Translations under genes and position numbers: made by a program
Notes under the pieces: model-generated
The model's input: only the letters and a program-made list of their open reading frames with translations
Database searches by the model: none
What the model was told of the DNA's origin: nothing
Assembly: GCF_900091465.1 (NCBI RefSeq)
Contig: NZ_FMHV01000002.1
Location: 4,030,001-4,094,000 of the forward strand
Source of the DNA: Micromonospora rhizosphaerae
Lineage (GTDB): Bacteria; Actinomycetota; Actinomycetes; Mycobacteriales; Micromonosporaceae
Direction of reading: 5' to 3'
DNA: 64,000 bases
In this document: one piece after another, positions 15,667-23,924 of the stretch
How positions within the stretch are numbered: the stretch's first letter is position 1
Layout: each line of letters starts with the position of its first letter

Positions 15667-18519
15667 ATGAAGTCAGAGATCACCAGCGCCACGCACCGGA
15701 CGGCGCCTCGGATGAGCCGCACCGGGGGCGCTCCGGCCGATCCGGCGCTGGCGGCACTCGAAGCGGCCCTCCCGGGCGCCGTGCGGACCCGCGCCACCGA
15801 CCGGCTGCGGCTGGCGCACGACGCGTCGCACTATCTGCTGCACCCCCGCGCGGTGGTCACCCCGGCCGACGCCGAGCAGGTCTCGGCGCTGCTGCGGCAC
15901 AGCAGGCAAACCGGTACGCCACTGACCTTCCGGTCGGGCGGCACCAGCCTCAGCGGTCAGGGGGTCACCGACCAGCTGCTCGTCGACACCCGTCGCAACT
16001 TCCGCGAGCTGGAGGTCCTCGACGAGGGCCGGCGGGTCCGGGTGCAGCCCGGGGTCGTCCTGCGGCAGGTGAACAACCGGCTCGCCCCGTACGGTCGCAA
16101 GCTCGGCCCCGATCCGGCCAGCGAGTCCGCCTGCACGATCGGCGGCGTCGTCGCCAACAACTCCAGCGGGATGACCTGCGGCACCGAGTTCAACACCTAC
16201 CGGACGCTGGAGTCGCTGCTGCTGGTGCTGCCCAGCGGGACGATCCTCGACACCGGCGCCCCGGACGCCGACGAGCGGCTGCGCGCCACCGAGCCCGAGC
16301 TGCACGCCGGCCTGCTGGCGCTGCGCGACCGGGTACGCGGCAACCCCGAGTCGGTGCGCCGCATCCGGGCCCAGTACGCCATGAAGAACACCATGGGCTA
16401 CGGGGTGAACGCGTTCCTCGACCACGACTCGCCGAGCGACCTGCTGACCCGGCTCGTGGTCGGCAGCGAGGGCACGCTCGCCTTCGTCGCCGCGGCGACC
16501 TTCCGCACCGTACCGGTGCCCCGGCACGCCGCGACCGGCCTGCTCGTCTTCGACACCCTGGGGCAGGCGATGGCCGCGATGCCGGCGCTGGTGGCCGCCG
16601 GCCCGGCGGCCATCGAGCTGCTCGACGCCGCGGCGCTGCGGGTCGCCCAGCTCGACCCGCAGGCGGACGCCGCGCTGCGCGGCCTGGCCGTCCGGGAGCA
16701 CGCCGCGCTGCTGGTCGAGTGGCAGGAGTCGGATCCCGACGTGCTCGCCGAGCGGGTGGCGGCGGCCCGGCCCGTCCTCGCCGACCTGCCGCTGTCCAGC
16801 CCGGCCCGGCTCAGCGGTGAGGCGGCGGCCCGGGCGGCGCTCTGGCACATCCGCAAGGGTCTGTACGCGGCCGTCGCCGGCGCCCGTCCCTCCGGCACCA
16901 CGGCCCTGCTGGAGGACATCGCCGTTCCGGTGGCCGCCCTCGCCGACACCTGCGCCGAACTCTCCGACCTCTTCACCCGGCACCGCTACGAGGAGAGCGT
17001 CATCTTCGGCCACGCCAAGGACGGCAACCTGCACTTCATGCTCAACGAGCGGTTCTCCGGCGGCGAGGCGCCGGAGCGCTACGCCACCTTCACCGAGGAG
17101 ATGGTCGACGCCGTCCTCGCCCACGGCGGCACCCTCAAGGCCGAGCACGGCACCGGCCGGGTGATGGCGCCGTACGTCCGCCGGCAGTTCGGCGACGAAC
17201 TCTACGACGTCATGCGCGAGCTGAAGACGCTCTGCGACCCCGACGGCGTCCTCAACCCCGGTGTGCTGCTCAGCGACGACCCCGACATCCACCTGCGGCA
17301 CCTCAAGACCGTGCCGACCGTCGAGCCCGAGGTGGACCGCTGCGTCGAGTGCGGCTACTGCGAACCGGTCTGCCCCAGCCGGGATCTGACCACCACGCCG
17401 CGACAGCGCATCGTGCTGCGCCGGGAGATCGCCGCCGCGCAGGCTGACGGCAACGCGCGGCTGGCCCGCGAACTGCAGGAGGACTACGACTACGACGCCG
17501 TCGACACCTGCGCCGTCGACGGCATGTGCGCCACCGCCTGCCCGGTGCTCATCAACACCGGCGACCTGGTGAAACGCCTGCGCACCGAGCGGAACGGCAG
17601 GGTGGCACAGTCCGGCTGGCGGGGTGCCGCCGCGCGGTGGGGCGCCGCCACCCGCGGGATGGCCCGCGGGTTGGACCTGGCCAGTAGCCTCCCGCCCGCG
17701 CTGCCCGAGGCCGCCACCCGGGCCGCCCGCGCCGTCCTCGGCCCCGATCGGGTCCCACAGTGGCGGCGTGACCTGCCGAAGGGCGGCAGCGTCCGCCGTC
17801 CCCGCCCGATCACCGAACCGGACGCGGTGTTCGTCCCGTCCTGCCTGGGCACCCTGTTCGCCCCCGCCGATGGCGGCCCCGGCGCGGCCGCCGCGCTGAT
17901 GGCCCTCGCCGAGCGCGCCGGGGTACGCCTGCTCGTCCCCGACGCCGTCGCCGACCTCTGCTGCGGCACCCCGTGGTCCTCCAAGGGCCTCACCGACGGC
18001 TACCAGGCGGTCCGCGACCGGGTGCCGCCGACGCTGCGGGAGGCCAGCCGCGACGGGGCGCTGCCGGTGGTCAGCGACGCGGCGTCCTGCACGGAGGGCT
18101 TCGCGCGACTGGTCGCGGACGGTGGCGACGTCGTGCGGGTCGTCGACGCCGTCGCGTACGCCGCCACCGAGCTGCTGCCCAAGCTGACCGTCCGCCGCCG
18201 GCTCGCCTCACTCGCCCTGCACCCCACCTGCTCGTCCACCCGCCTGGGGCTCGACGAGGCGCTGCTCACCGTGGCCCGGGCGATCGCCGACGAGGTCGTG
18301 GTGCCGGAGGGCTGGCAGTGCTGCGGCTTCGCCGGCGACCGCGGCCTGCTGCACCCCGAGCTGACCGCCTCCGCCACCTCGGAGGAGGCCCGCTCGGTGT
18401 CCCGGCGGCACTTCGACGGGTACGCCTCGGTGAACCGGACCTGCGAGATCGGCATGGCCCGGGCGACCGGTCAGCCGTACCGCCACCTGCTCGAACTCCT
18501 GGAACAGGCCACCCGTTGA
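15667..18519 (+). CDS. FAD- and Fe-S-containing D-2-hydroxyacid (D-lactate-type) dehydrogenase
   Basis: A 950-aa fusion. Residues ~55-235 form a PCMH-type FAD-binding domain (RSGGTSLSGQGVTDQLLVDT; IGGVVANNSSGMTCGT), ~240-530 the FAD-linked oxidase C-terminal cap (ENER region VIFGHAKDGNLH; KAEHGTGRVMAPYV). Two ferredoxin-type cysteine clusters follow: CVECGYCEPVCPS (~559) and CAVDGMCATACPV (~615). The C-terminal third has CCG domains (LCCGTPWSSKG; WQCCGFAGDRG) as in GlpC/LldE. It would oxidise a D-2-hydroxyacid and pass electrons to the quinone pool on the cytoplasmic membrane face. D-lactate or D-2-hydroxyglutarate are the main candidates; sequence alone does not decide. Confidence 0.9.
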   Translation: MKSEITSATHRTAPRMSRTGGAPADPALAALEAALPGAVRTRATDRLRLAHDASHYLLHPRAVVTPADAEQVSALLRHSRQTGTPLTFRSGGTSLSGQGVTDQLLVDTRRNFRELEVLDEGRRVRVQPGVVLRQVNNRLAPYGRKLGPDPASESACTIGGVVANNSSGMTCGTEFNTYRTLESLLLVLPSGTILDTGAPDADERLRATEPELHAGLLALRDRVRGNPESVRRIRAQYAMKNTMGYGVNAFLDHDSPSDLLTRLVVGSEGTLAFVAAATFRTVPVPRHAATGLLVFDTLGQAMAAMPALVAAGPAAIELLDAAALRVAQLDPQADAALRGLAVREHAALLVEWQESDPDVLAERVAAARPVLADLPLSSPARLSGEAAARAALWHIRKGLYAAVAGARPSGTTALLEDIAVPVAALADTCAELSDLFTRHRYEESVIFGHAKDGNLHFMLNERFSGGEAPERYATFTEEMVDAVLAHGGTLKAEHGTGRVMAPYVRRQFGDELYDVMRELKTLCDPDGVLNPGVLLSDDPDIHLRHLKTVPTVEPEVDRCVECGYCEPVCPSRDLTTTPRQRIVLRREIAAAQADGNARLARELQEDYDYDAVDTCAVDGMCATACPVLINTGDLVKRLRTERNGRVAQSGWRGAAARWGAATRGMARGLDLASSLPPALPEAATRAARAVLGPDRVPQWRRDLPKGGSVRRPRPITEPDAVFVPSCLGTLFAPADGGPGAAAALMALAERAGVRLLVPDAVADLCCGTPWSSKGLTDGYQAVRDRVPPTLREASRDGALPVVSDAASCTEGFARLVADGGDVVRVVDAVAYAATELLPKLTVRRRLASLALHPTCSSTRLGLDEALLTVARAIADEVVVPEGWQCCGFAGDRGLLHPELTASATSEEARSVSRRHFDGYASVNRTCEIGMARATGQPYRHLLELLEQATR

Positions 18520-18773
18520 CTGGTACCGCCCTAGCCTGTAGCCGCAACTATTCAAATTGACATCAATATGCTGGCAGAGGGGTGGCTGCGGCCAAATGAG
18601 CAATAACTCCCCTGATCTGCCGCCGATAGGTGTCCCACCCGGCCGCAACTCACTGGTGATACAAATAACGTCTACCCGTCACCTTTGATTGTGTGACTAC
18701 GTGGACCTCGAGCTAAGACCGGTTGTGTGGAGTCAGCATCGCCCTACGGCCTTGGTACCCCTACGCTTGCCGC

Positions 18774-19004
18774 ATGAGGGAACCCAGAGCGGGCCGGACC
18801 TACTCCACTCCAGCCAAACTCCCAATGTCCGCCGTGCTGCCCGGACTGCTGGGTGCGTGCGTGCGAGAGGGTGAGGTCGTCTACCCGAGTGAACGGGACG
18901 AGCCGGTCGCTGCCGTCGTTTCTCTGGAGGCGAAGGCAGGTTTAGCGGTCCTGGGAAGGTCCGATGAGGGGATCCGGAGACAGGCCCTGGGTGGTGGGCG
19001 TTGA
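18774..19004 (+). CDS. Small Phd/YefM-like protein coupled to ydcF
   Basis: A 76-aa protein whose central stretch REGEVVYPSERDEPVAAVVS resembles the DNA-binding/neutralising core of Phd/YefM antitoxins (gxVvyitrrGxPvAvlvs). TACGCT at 18762-18767 is a fair -10 and would place the transcript start at or next to the ATG, so the gene may be leaderless; no Shine-Dalgarno is visible. Its TGA overlaps the ATG of the YdcF gene (TGATG), implying translational coupling. No classical toxin follows. Real gene likely, function uncertain. Confidence 0.5.
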   Translation: MREPRAGRTYSTPAKLPMSAVLPGLLGACVREGEVVYPSERDEPVAAVVSLEAKAGLAVLGRSDEGIRRQALGGGR

Positions 19005-19678
19005 TGAACCGGCGTGCGGCTGCATCGGCCGAGATGATCCCCGACGAGATTCGGGCTGACGTGGCGACGCTGTGGCGTTACCACGACATGCATCACGGGT
19101 TGCGCCCGTGCGACGTGGGGATTGGGTTGGGCAGTCATGACCTCGGCGTCGCAGTGATCGCGACGCGCTTATTCCACAAGGGTTTGTTCCCGCGGATCGT
19201 GTTCACCGGTGCGAACGCGCCGACGACGGTGGAGACCTTCCCGCGTGGTGAGGCGGTGCACTACCGAGAGCACGCGGTCGAGCATGGCGTGCCTGCGGAG
19301 TCGATCCTCGTCGAGCCGCGCGCGACGAACACCGCCCAGAATCTTGAGTACTCGCGCCAGCTGTTGGCTGAGCAACGGATCTCGGTGCGCTCGGTGCTGA
19401 TTATGTCGCGGCCGTATCAGCAGCGCCGGGCCTATGCCACTTGCAGGCAGATCTGGCCGGAGGTCGATGTGGTGTGCGCGTCGAATCCCCTGGGGCTTGA
19501 CGACTACGTGAGCAGCATCGGCGACCATCGGCGGGTGGTGGACATGCTGGTCGGCGACACGCAGCGGATCGACGTGTACGCGGACCGCGGTTTCGCGATC
19601 CCGCAGGAGATGCCGGACGAGGTGCGGGCGGCCTTCGGGCGCCTGGTGGCGGCGGGCTACACGAGCCGGCTGGTCTGA
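19004..19678 (+). CDS. YdcF/DUF218 family protein
   Basis: A 224-aa soluble protein with the DUF218 motifs GIGLGSHDLGVA, IVFTGAN, ESILVEPRATNTAQNLEYSR and VLIMSRPYQQRRAYAT. Family members bind or hydrolyse phosphorylated or nucleotide-like ligands through these loops; the exact reaction of most is unknown. Unlike membrane-bound SanA/YdcF relatives it has no membrane segment, so it is cytoplasmic. The ATG at 19004 overlaps the upstream small gene's stop. Codon third positions are less GC-rich than in the housekeeping neighbours, suggesting an accessory origin for this block. Confidence 0.82.
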   Translation: MNRRAAASAEMIPDEIRADVATLWRYHDMHHGLRPCDVGIGLGSHDLGVAVIATRLFHKGLFPRIVFTGANAPTTVETFPRGEAVHYREHAVEHGVPAESILVEPRATNTAQNLEYSRQLLAEQRISVRSVLIMSRPYQQRRAYATCRQIWPEVDVVCASNPLGLDDYVSSIGDHRRVVDMLVGDTQRIDVYADRGFAIPQEMPDEVRAAFGRLVAAGYTSRLV

Positions 19679-19683
19679 GTCGG

Positions 19684-20910
19684 CTACCAGCATGGGGCTC
19701 CTGGCCGGACGCCCATGCGTTCGCTGAGTTCGACGGCCAGGCGGGGTGGTCGGGGGCGGGTGAGGATCTCCCGTACGAGGTCGCGGGACAGTTGGTGGTA
19801 GCGCACCTGGTCGGGGCCGATGGTCTCGGCGTCCAGGAGAGCGGCGAGGGCGTCGTCGATGCGGTTCCATCGGGCGAGGGCTCGCGCGGTCTCGATGGCG
19901 TGACGAACCTGGCGCTCGATCGGAAGTGCGGTGGTGTCGAGCGGGGCGCCGATGGCGATGGAGCGCTGCACGTCACCGAGTTCCATGGCGACGGTCGTCT
20001 TGTGGATCGCCACGTTGGTTGGCCCGAAAGCGGTCCACAGGTGGTTGCCGTCGGCGCCGAGCCGGGTTGCTGCCGCGTCCGCCTCGTTGATGTGGGTGTC
20101 GGCGGAGGCGCGGTCGTCGTCACGGGCGGCAGCGAGCGCGCAGACCAGGTGCAGGCTGCCGTAGACCGACAGCAGCTGCGGTGTGGGCCTGGCGAGCCGC
20201 GGTTCGAGGAACTGCGCCGCCGTGGCGGCAAGGCCCAGGGCCTGGGTGTACTCGCCGATGGAAACGAGTGAGTGCGCTGCGGAGCGGCTGAGTGAGCCGA
20301 TGGTCACATGGTCGTTGCTGGCGTTGGCTGCCGCGAGTCCTCGGCTGGCGGCGGTCCAGGCGAGGTCGCCTTCGCCGAGCTTGGTGAGGAAGAGCGCGGC
20401 GAGCTGGTGGGTGTAGGCGGTCATCGCGTGGGCGCGTTGGCCGTCGTCCCCGTCGTAGGCCTCCGTGGCGGTGAGGCAGTCGTGGATGAGATAGGGGAGG
20501 CGGCGGGCGAGGGTGCCGTAGCGCGAGTGCTGGTAGGCGTTCCAGATCTCGGCGACGTCGTTCTCGATCTCTTCCAGCGCGGGGGCCTCGACGGCGGTCG
20601 GATTTGCCAGCGCGGGCGCGAGGTGCCGGTAATCGTGGAGCGCGGCTCGCAGCGCGGGGATGGTCTCGCGCCCTGATTCGTCGGACCATTCGAACAGGCT
20701 GGGTGCGCCGATCAGGTCTCCGAGGGAAACATCGAGAGCCTTGGCGATCGCGCGGATAACCGAGAGGCGGTCCAGGTCGGCGCGGTTCGTCTCGACCTTG
20801 CGGAGCCATTCGTGGGTCTTGCCGACCAGGCCGGCCAGCACCTCCTGCGACAGTCCTCGGCGGCGCCGATAGAAGGCGACGCGCTGGCCGAGCGTCATGT
20901 CGTCCGTCAT
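19684..20910 (-). CDS. XRE-family transcriptional regulator with TPR-like sensor domain
   Basis: A 408-aa protein. Residues ~3-65 form a Cro/CI-type helix-turn-helix (LGQRVAFYRRRRGLSQEVLAGLVG) ending in the dimer/linker segment LSVIRAIAKALDVSLGDLIG. The remainder is alpha-helical with repeated Ala-rich pairs typical of TPR sensors of the RRNPP-like or actinobacterial XRE type (AYTHQLAALFLTKLGEGDLAWTA; SRSAAHSLVSIGEYTQALGLA). ATG 20910 is preferred over an upstream alternative because the HTH starts at once. It is divergent from the small-gene/radical SAM chain beginning at 21074 and is the likely regulator of it, possibly responding to a peptide (inference). Confidence 0.85.
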   Translation of the reverse strand: MTDDMTLGQRVAFYRRRRGLSQEVLAGLVGKTHEWLRKVETNRADLDRLSVIRAIAKALDVSLGDLIGAPSLFEWSDESGRETIPALRAALHDYRHLAPALANPTAVEAPALEEIENDVAEIWNAYQHSRYGTLARRLPYLIHDCLTATEAYDGDDGQRAHAMTAYTHQLAALFLTKLGEGDLAWTAASRGLAAANASNDHVTIGSLSRSAAHSLVSIGEYTQALGLAATAAQFLEPRLARPTPQLLSVYGSLHLVCALAAARDDDRASADTHINEADAAATRLGADGNHLWTAFGPTNVAIHKTTVAMELGDVQRSIAIGAPLDTTALPIERQVRHAIETARALARWNRIDDALAALLDAETIGPDQVRYHQLSRDLVREILTRPRPPRLAVELSERMGVRPGAPCW

Positions 20911-21073
20911 GCCTCGCACAACATCATCTTGCCCGCTGATGGCCACCGGACCCGGTACAGATTTTCCCGGTCCTCCATGTAGGTCGCCCCTACGTTCAGT
21001 TCACATCAGATCACCGGCGCATGTCGATGCCGGTGTCCGAACGCCTGGCAGGGAGTCGCAGATGGAGGGATCG

Positions 21074-21289
21074 ATGACCGGCACACCGGAGTACGGCCTT
21101 GGTCGCTGGTCCGGACCGCCATGCAGCGATCTGTCGCGCTGGTTGAGTCTTCCTCGCCTGCGTACTGCCTTGAGGGCTGCGTGGGCGGGTGACCGGCGGC
21201 CTGCTCCCAGCCGCCGCGGTGCGGCGGTGGGCTTGCCTTTCCCCCGGCGAGCCCACCGCTCACCGGCTCGGTTGGGGGTGCCAGCATGA
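21074..21289 (+). CDS. Small hypothetical protein, first gene of the radical SAM chain
   Basis: A 71-aa basic protein (MTGTPEYGLGRWSGPPCSD, then LSRWLSLPRLRTALRAAWAG and an Arg/Pro-rich tail). GGAGGG lies 4 nt before this ATG (an in-frame ATG at 21062 is an alternative). Its TGA overlaps the next ATG (ATGA at 21286-21289). Size, position directly upstream of a peptide-maturase-like radical SAM gene, and the aromatic residues make it a possible RiPP precursor, but no known precursor motif is present. Unrecognised otherwise. Confidence 0.45.
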   Translation: MTGTPEYGLGRWSGPPCSDLSRWLSLPRLRTALRAAWAGDRRPAPSRRGAAVGLPFPRRAHRSPARLGVPA

Positions 21290-21453
21290 CGGTGTACGTC
21301 TCGCGCCACGCGTCGGCCGACCAGTCCTGGCAATCTGAACCCGTTACGCACGTTCCCGCGCGGCAGCAGGCGCGGCCCGCTGATCCGCCGTTGCTCACCC
21401 ACGTGTGGCGCCGGCTGTTCGAGCAGCAGGCCCGAGAGACCGATCGCCGATGA
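21286..21453 (+). CDS. Small hypothetical protein (55 aa), candidate peptide precursor
   Basis: A 55-aa frame (MTVYVSRHASADQSWQSEPV ... LLTHVWRRLFEQQARETDRR) with overlapping ATGA junctions to both neighbours, which argues that it is translated. The sequence is polar with two Trp and one Phe near the C-terminal half. It may be a RiPP precursor or a small accessory protein for the downstream genes. No family recognised. Confidence 0.45.
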   Translation: MTVYVSRHASADQSWQSEPVTHVPARQQARPADPPLLTHVWRRLFEQQARETDRR

Positions 21454-21776
21454 CGGGGGAGCAGCGCCGCGTCTTGGGGTATCCGATCGCGGGGGAGCCC
21501 GTGGAGCATCTGCCGTTGCGCCCGCTGTGGCTGTGCCGCCGGTGCGGGCAGCCGTGGCCCTGCGGGGCGGCAAAACTCGTTCTCCTCGCCGAGTACCAGG
21601 ACACCCCCGTGAGCCTGTTCCTCTACCTGGCCGGATGCCTGCATGACGCGATCGACGATCTGCACCGGCTTAACCCCAGTGAGACGGGCAGCGCCGCCGA
21701 TATGTTCGACCGGTTCCTCAGCTGGCCCGCCCGGCACACCCGCTCCTACCGGGTCACCACGGTCGGGGGCATTTAG
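21450..21776 (+). CDS. Small cysteine-motif protein (family often labelled 'flavin reductase')
   Basis: A 108-aa soluble protein with LRPLWLCRRCGQPWPCGAAK (CxxC plus WPC), LVLLAEYQDTPVSLFLYL and a helical C-terminus ending FLSWPARHTRSYRV. This arrangement recurs in small actinobacterial proteins beside XRE regulators; database labels such as flavin reductase have little support from the sequence. The cysteines could bind a metal. ATGA overlap with the previous gene; 17 bp before the radical SAM gene. Probably an accessory protein of the same operon. Confidence 0.7.
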   Translation: MTGEQRRVLGYPIAGEPVEHLPLRPLWLCRRCGQPWPCGAAKLVLLAEYQDTPVSLFLYLAGCLHDAIDDLHRLNPSETGSAADMFDRFLSWPARHTRSYRVTTVGGI

Positions 21777-21793
21777 GGCGAGGAGACGTCACC

Positions 21794-22762
21794 GTGAACG
21801 GCATCGGCGTCATCAGAGCGAACGGTTCACCGGCGATCGCGAGAACCTTCCACACCCTGGTCGTGCAGCCGACCAGCTTCTGCAACCTCGACTGCACCTA
21901 CTGCTACCTGCCCGACCGCAGGTCCCGCCGCCTCATGACCGTCCCCGTCGCGCAGGCGTGCGCCGGGTCGATTGAGCGCCAGGACAGCGACTGTCCCGTG
22001 AGCGTCGTGTGGCACGGCGGCGAACCCACTGCTACGCCCATCGGCATGTTCCGGGATCTGCTGACCCCGTTCGAAACGCTGCGGAGAGTCGGACGGGTGC
22101 GTCACGAGATCCAGACGAACGCCACGCTGCTTAGCCAGCGGTGCGAGCTGTTCGCCACCTACGAGTTCGGCATCGGCGTCAGCATCGACGGGCCCGGCTC
22201 CCTGAACCGCAACCGCCTCGACCGGGCCGGCAACTCAACGGTCATCCGGGCTCTTCGCGGGATGCAGACCTTGCACGACGCCGGTCTGGCGTACTCGGTG
22301 ATCTGCGTCGTCACGCCGGAGACCATTGACGACGCGGACGCTCTCGTTGACTTCTTCACCGGTCTGCCGGGTTGCCAGTCGGTGGGGCTCAACATCGAGG
22401 AGCAGGAGGGCGCCAACCGGACACCGGTCTCGGAGGACGCCGCGTACCGGTTTTGGCACCACCTCGTCAAATGCCGCGTCGACGGCAGCCCACTGCGTAT
22501 CCGCGACCTGGACCGCCTGGCTGATTACCTCGCAGCCACCCGTGTCGGGCACGTCGACCACCACACCCCCTACGAGCCAATTCCCACGGTCTCTTGGGAC
22601 GGGCAAGTGGTGCTGCTGTCACCGGAGCTGCTCGGCATCACCGACCCACGATACGGCGACTTCATCGCTGGCAACGTGCTCGACGGGCCGATCACCGCCA
22701 TACTCGCCCGCGCCGGCGACCTGCGCTACGTCGCAGAGTTCGTCGCCGTCCTCAACGGCTGA
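21794..22762 (+). CDS. Radical SAM peptide-maturase-like protein, apparently lacking its C-terminal cysteine motif
   Basis: A 322-aa radical SAM enzyme starting at GTG with GAGGAG upstream. The [4Fe-4S] motif is FCNLDCTYCYLP (CxxxCxxC), followed by the GGEP motif in VVWHGGEPTATP and strand motifs EIQTNATLL and GIGVSIDGPG. The protein resembles maturases that install cyclophane or similar crosslinks on ribosomal peptides (AmcB-like by its QPTSFCNLDC opening and IPTVSWDGQVVLLSPEL region). Those relatives end in a cysteine-rich segment; this one stops at VAEFVAVLNG just before it, while another frame continues LCAAGVACPA to 22809. It may thus be frameshifted or truncated. Confidence 0.82.
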   Translation: MNGIGVIRANGSPAIARTFHTLVVQPTSFCNLDCTYCYLPDRRSRRLMTVPVAQACAGSIERQDSDCPVSVVWHGGEPTATPIGMFRDLLTPFETLRRVGRVRHEIQTNATLLSQRCELFATYEFGIGVSIDGPGSLNRNRLDRAGNSTVIRALRGMQTLHDAGLAYSVICVVTPETIDDADALVDFFTGLPGCQSVGLNIEEQEGANRTPVSEDAAYRFWHHLVKCRVDGSPLRIRDLDRLADYLAATRVGHVDHHTPYEPIPTVSWDGQVVLLSPELLGITDPRYGDFIAGNVLDGPITAILARAGDLRYVAEFVAVLNG

Positions 22763-22814
22763 TCCTCTGCGCGGCAGGCGTCGCCTGTCCGGCGCTGGTG
22801 CCAACTTGAACGCT

Positions 22815-23849
22815 TCAGAGCGCCCGGGTCAGCTCGTCGATGATCTCGGCTGCCGGAGCCGCGCGGGCGGCCCGGTAGCCGGTGCCGGCCCAGAGGTGCA
22901 CCCGATCGGCGTCGCCGGCCTCGGCCGCGGCCTTCCGCAGCGGCCGGGTCAGGTGGTGCAGCGCGGGATAGCCCAGCGGCGCGTCCCCCTCGTACCGGTC
23001 GATGAAGTCGTTGCGGAGTCCACGGGCCGGCCGCCCGGTGAAGGCCCGGGTCACCACCGTCCGGTCCCGTCGCGGGTCGGCGAGCGCCTCGCGGTGGGTA
23101 CTGCTCGTGCCGCTCTCGTCGGCGCACAGCAGGAGCGTGCCGACCATGACGGCGGTGGCACCGGCGGCGAGCGCCGTCCGGACGTCGTCGCCGCCACCCA
23201 CGCCGCCGGCGGCGAGGACGGGCAACCCGGTACGGCCGCGGACCAGGCCGACCAGCTCCGCCAGGGGTCGGGCCGGTGGGGGAGCGGCGGGGGTGAAGGT
23301 GCCGAAGTGGCCGCCGGCGTACGCGCTCTGGGCGACCAGGCCGTCCACCCCGAGCTCCGCCGCGAGCCCGGCCTCCGTCGGGTCGGTGACCGTCACCAGA
23401 ACGCGGCTGCCGGCCCGCCGCAGGTCGCGGACGACGGCCGCCGATGGTAGGCCGAAGGTGAAGCTGACCACCGGTACGGGATCCCGTACCAGCAGGTCGA
23501 TCTTGTCGGCCCAGTGATCGTCGTCCTCGATCCGCGCGGCGGCGGCCAGATCGAGTCCGTACCGGGTTCCCTCGTCCGCGATCCGGGCGGCGTAGCGGCG
23601 GAACTCCGCCTCGCTGACGGGCACCGGAGCGGGCACGAAGACGTTGACCCCGAACGAGCCGTCGGCGGCCCGCGCTGCCGCGATCTCGTCCGCCACCGCC
23701 TCCGGCGGCTTGTAGCCGGCCGCGAGGAAGGCGAACGCGCCGCAGGCGCCCGCCGCCGCGACGAGTCGGGTGGTGGTGGGCCCGCCCGCCATCGGCGCCG
23801 CGACCACCGGCAGGTCCACCCCGAGGATTGCTTTCCGCTCCGAGTCCAC
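22815..23849 (-). CDS. Nitronate monooxygenase family flavoprotein
   Basis: A 344-aa FMN-dependent TIM-barrel enzyme (2-nitropropane dioxygenase-like). Motifs: VVAAPMAGGPTT at the N-terminus, FGVNVFVPAPV, VVSFTFGLPS, GLVAQSAYAGGHFG (catalytic-His loop) and the phosphate-binding LPVLAAGGVGGGDDVRTAL / GATAVMVGT. It oxidises alkyl nitronates such as propionate-3-nitronate with O2, a detoxification role. Convergent with the radical SAM gene, and separated from the upstream amidase by a strong terminator, so it has its own promoter. Confidence 0.9.
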   Translation of the reverse strand: MDSERKAILGVDLPVVAAPMAGGPTTTRLVAAAGACGAFAFLAAGYKPPEAVADEIAAARAADGSFGVNVFVPAPVPVSEAEFRRYAARIADEGTRYGLDLAAAARIEDDDHWADKIDLLVRDPVPVVSFTFGLPSAAVVRDLRRAGSRVLVTVTDPTEAGLAAELGVDGLVAQSAYAGGHFGTFTPAAPPPARPLAELVGLVRGRTGLPVLAAGGVGGGDDVRTALAAGATAVMVGTLLLCADESGTSSTHREALADPRRDRTVVTRAFTGRPARGLRNDFIDRYEGDAPLGYPALHHLTRPLRKAAAEAGDADRVHLWAGTGYRAARAAPAAEIIDELTRAL

Positions 23850-23877
23850 CGGCCCAGTCTGCCGTGCCAGGGGCGGG

Positions 23878-23913
23878 AACGTGCCCCCTCTCGACGCGGA
23901 GAGGGGGCACGTT
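23878..23913 (-). terminator. Strong hairpin terminator downstream of the amidase gene
   Basis: AACGTGCCCCCTCTC pairs perfectly with GAGAGGGGGCACGTT (15 bp) around GACGCG. It lies 11 bp after the stop of the amidase gene (23925) and 28 bp upstream of the nitronate monooxygenase start, so it insulates the two minus-strand genes. Confidence 0.85.
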
Positions 23914-23924
23914 CGCCCGGGGAC

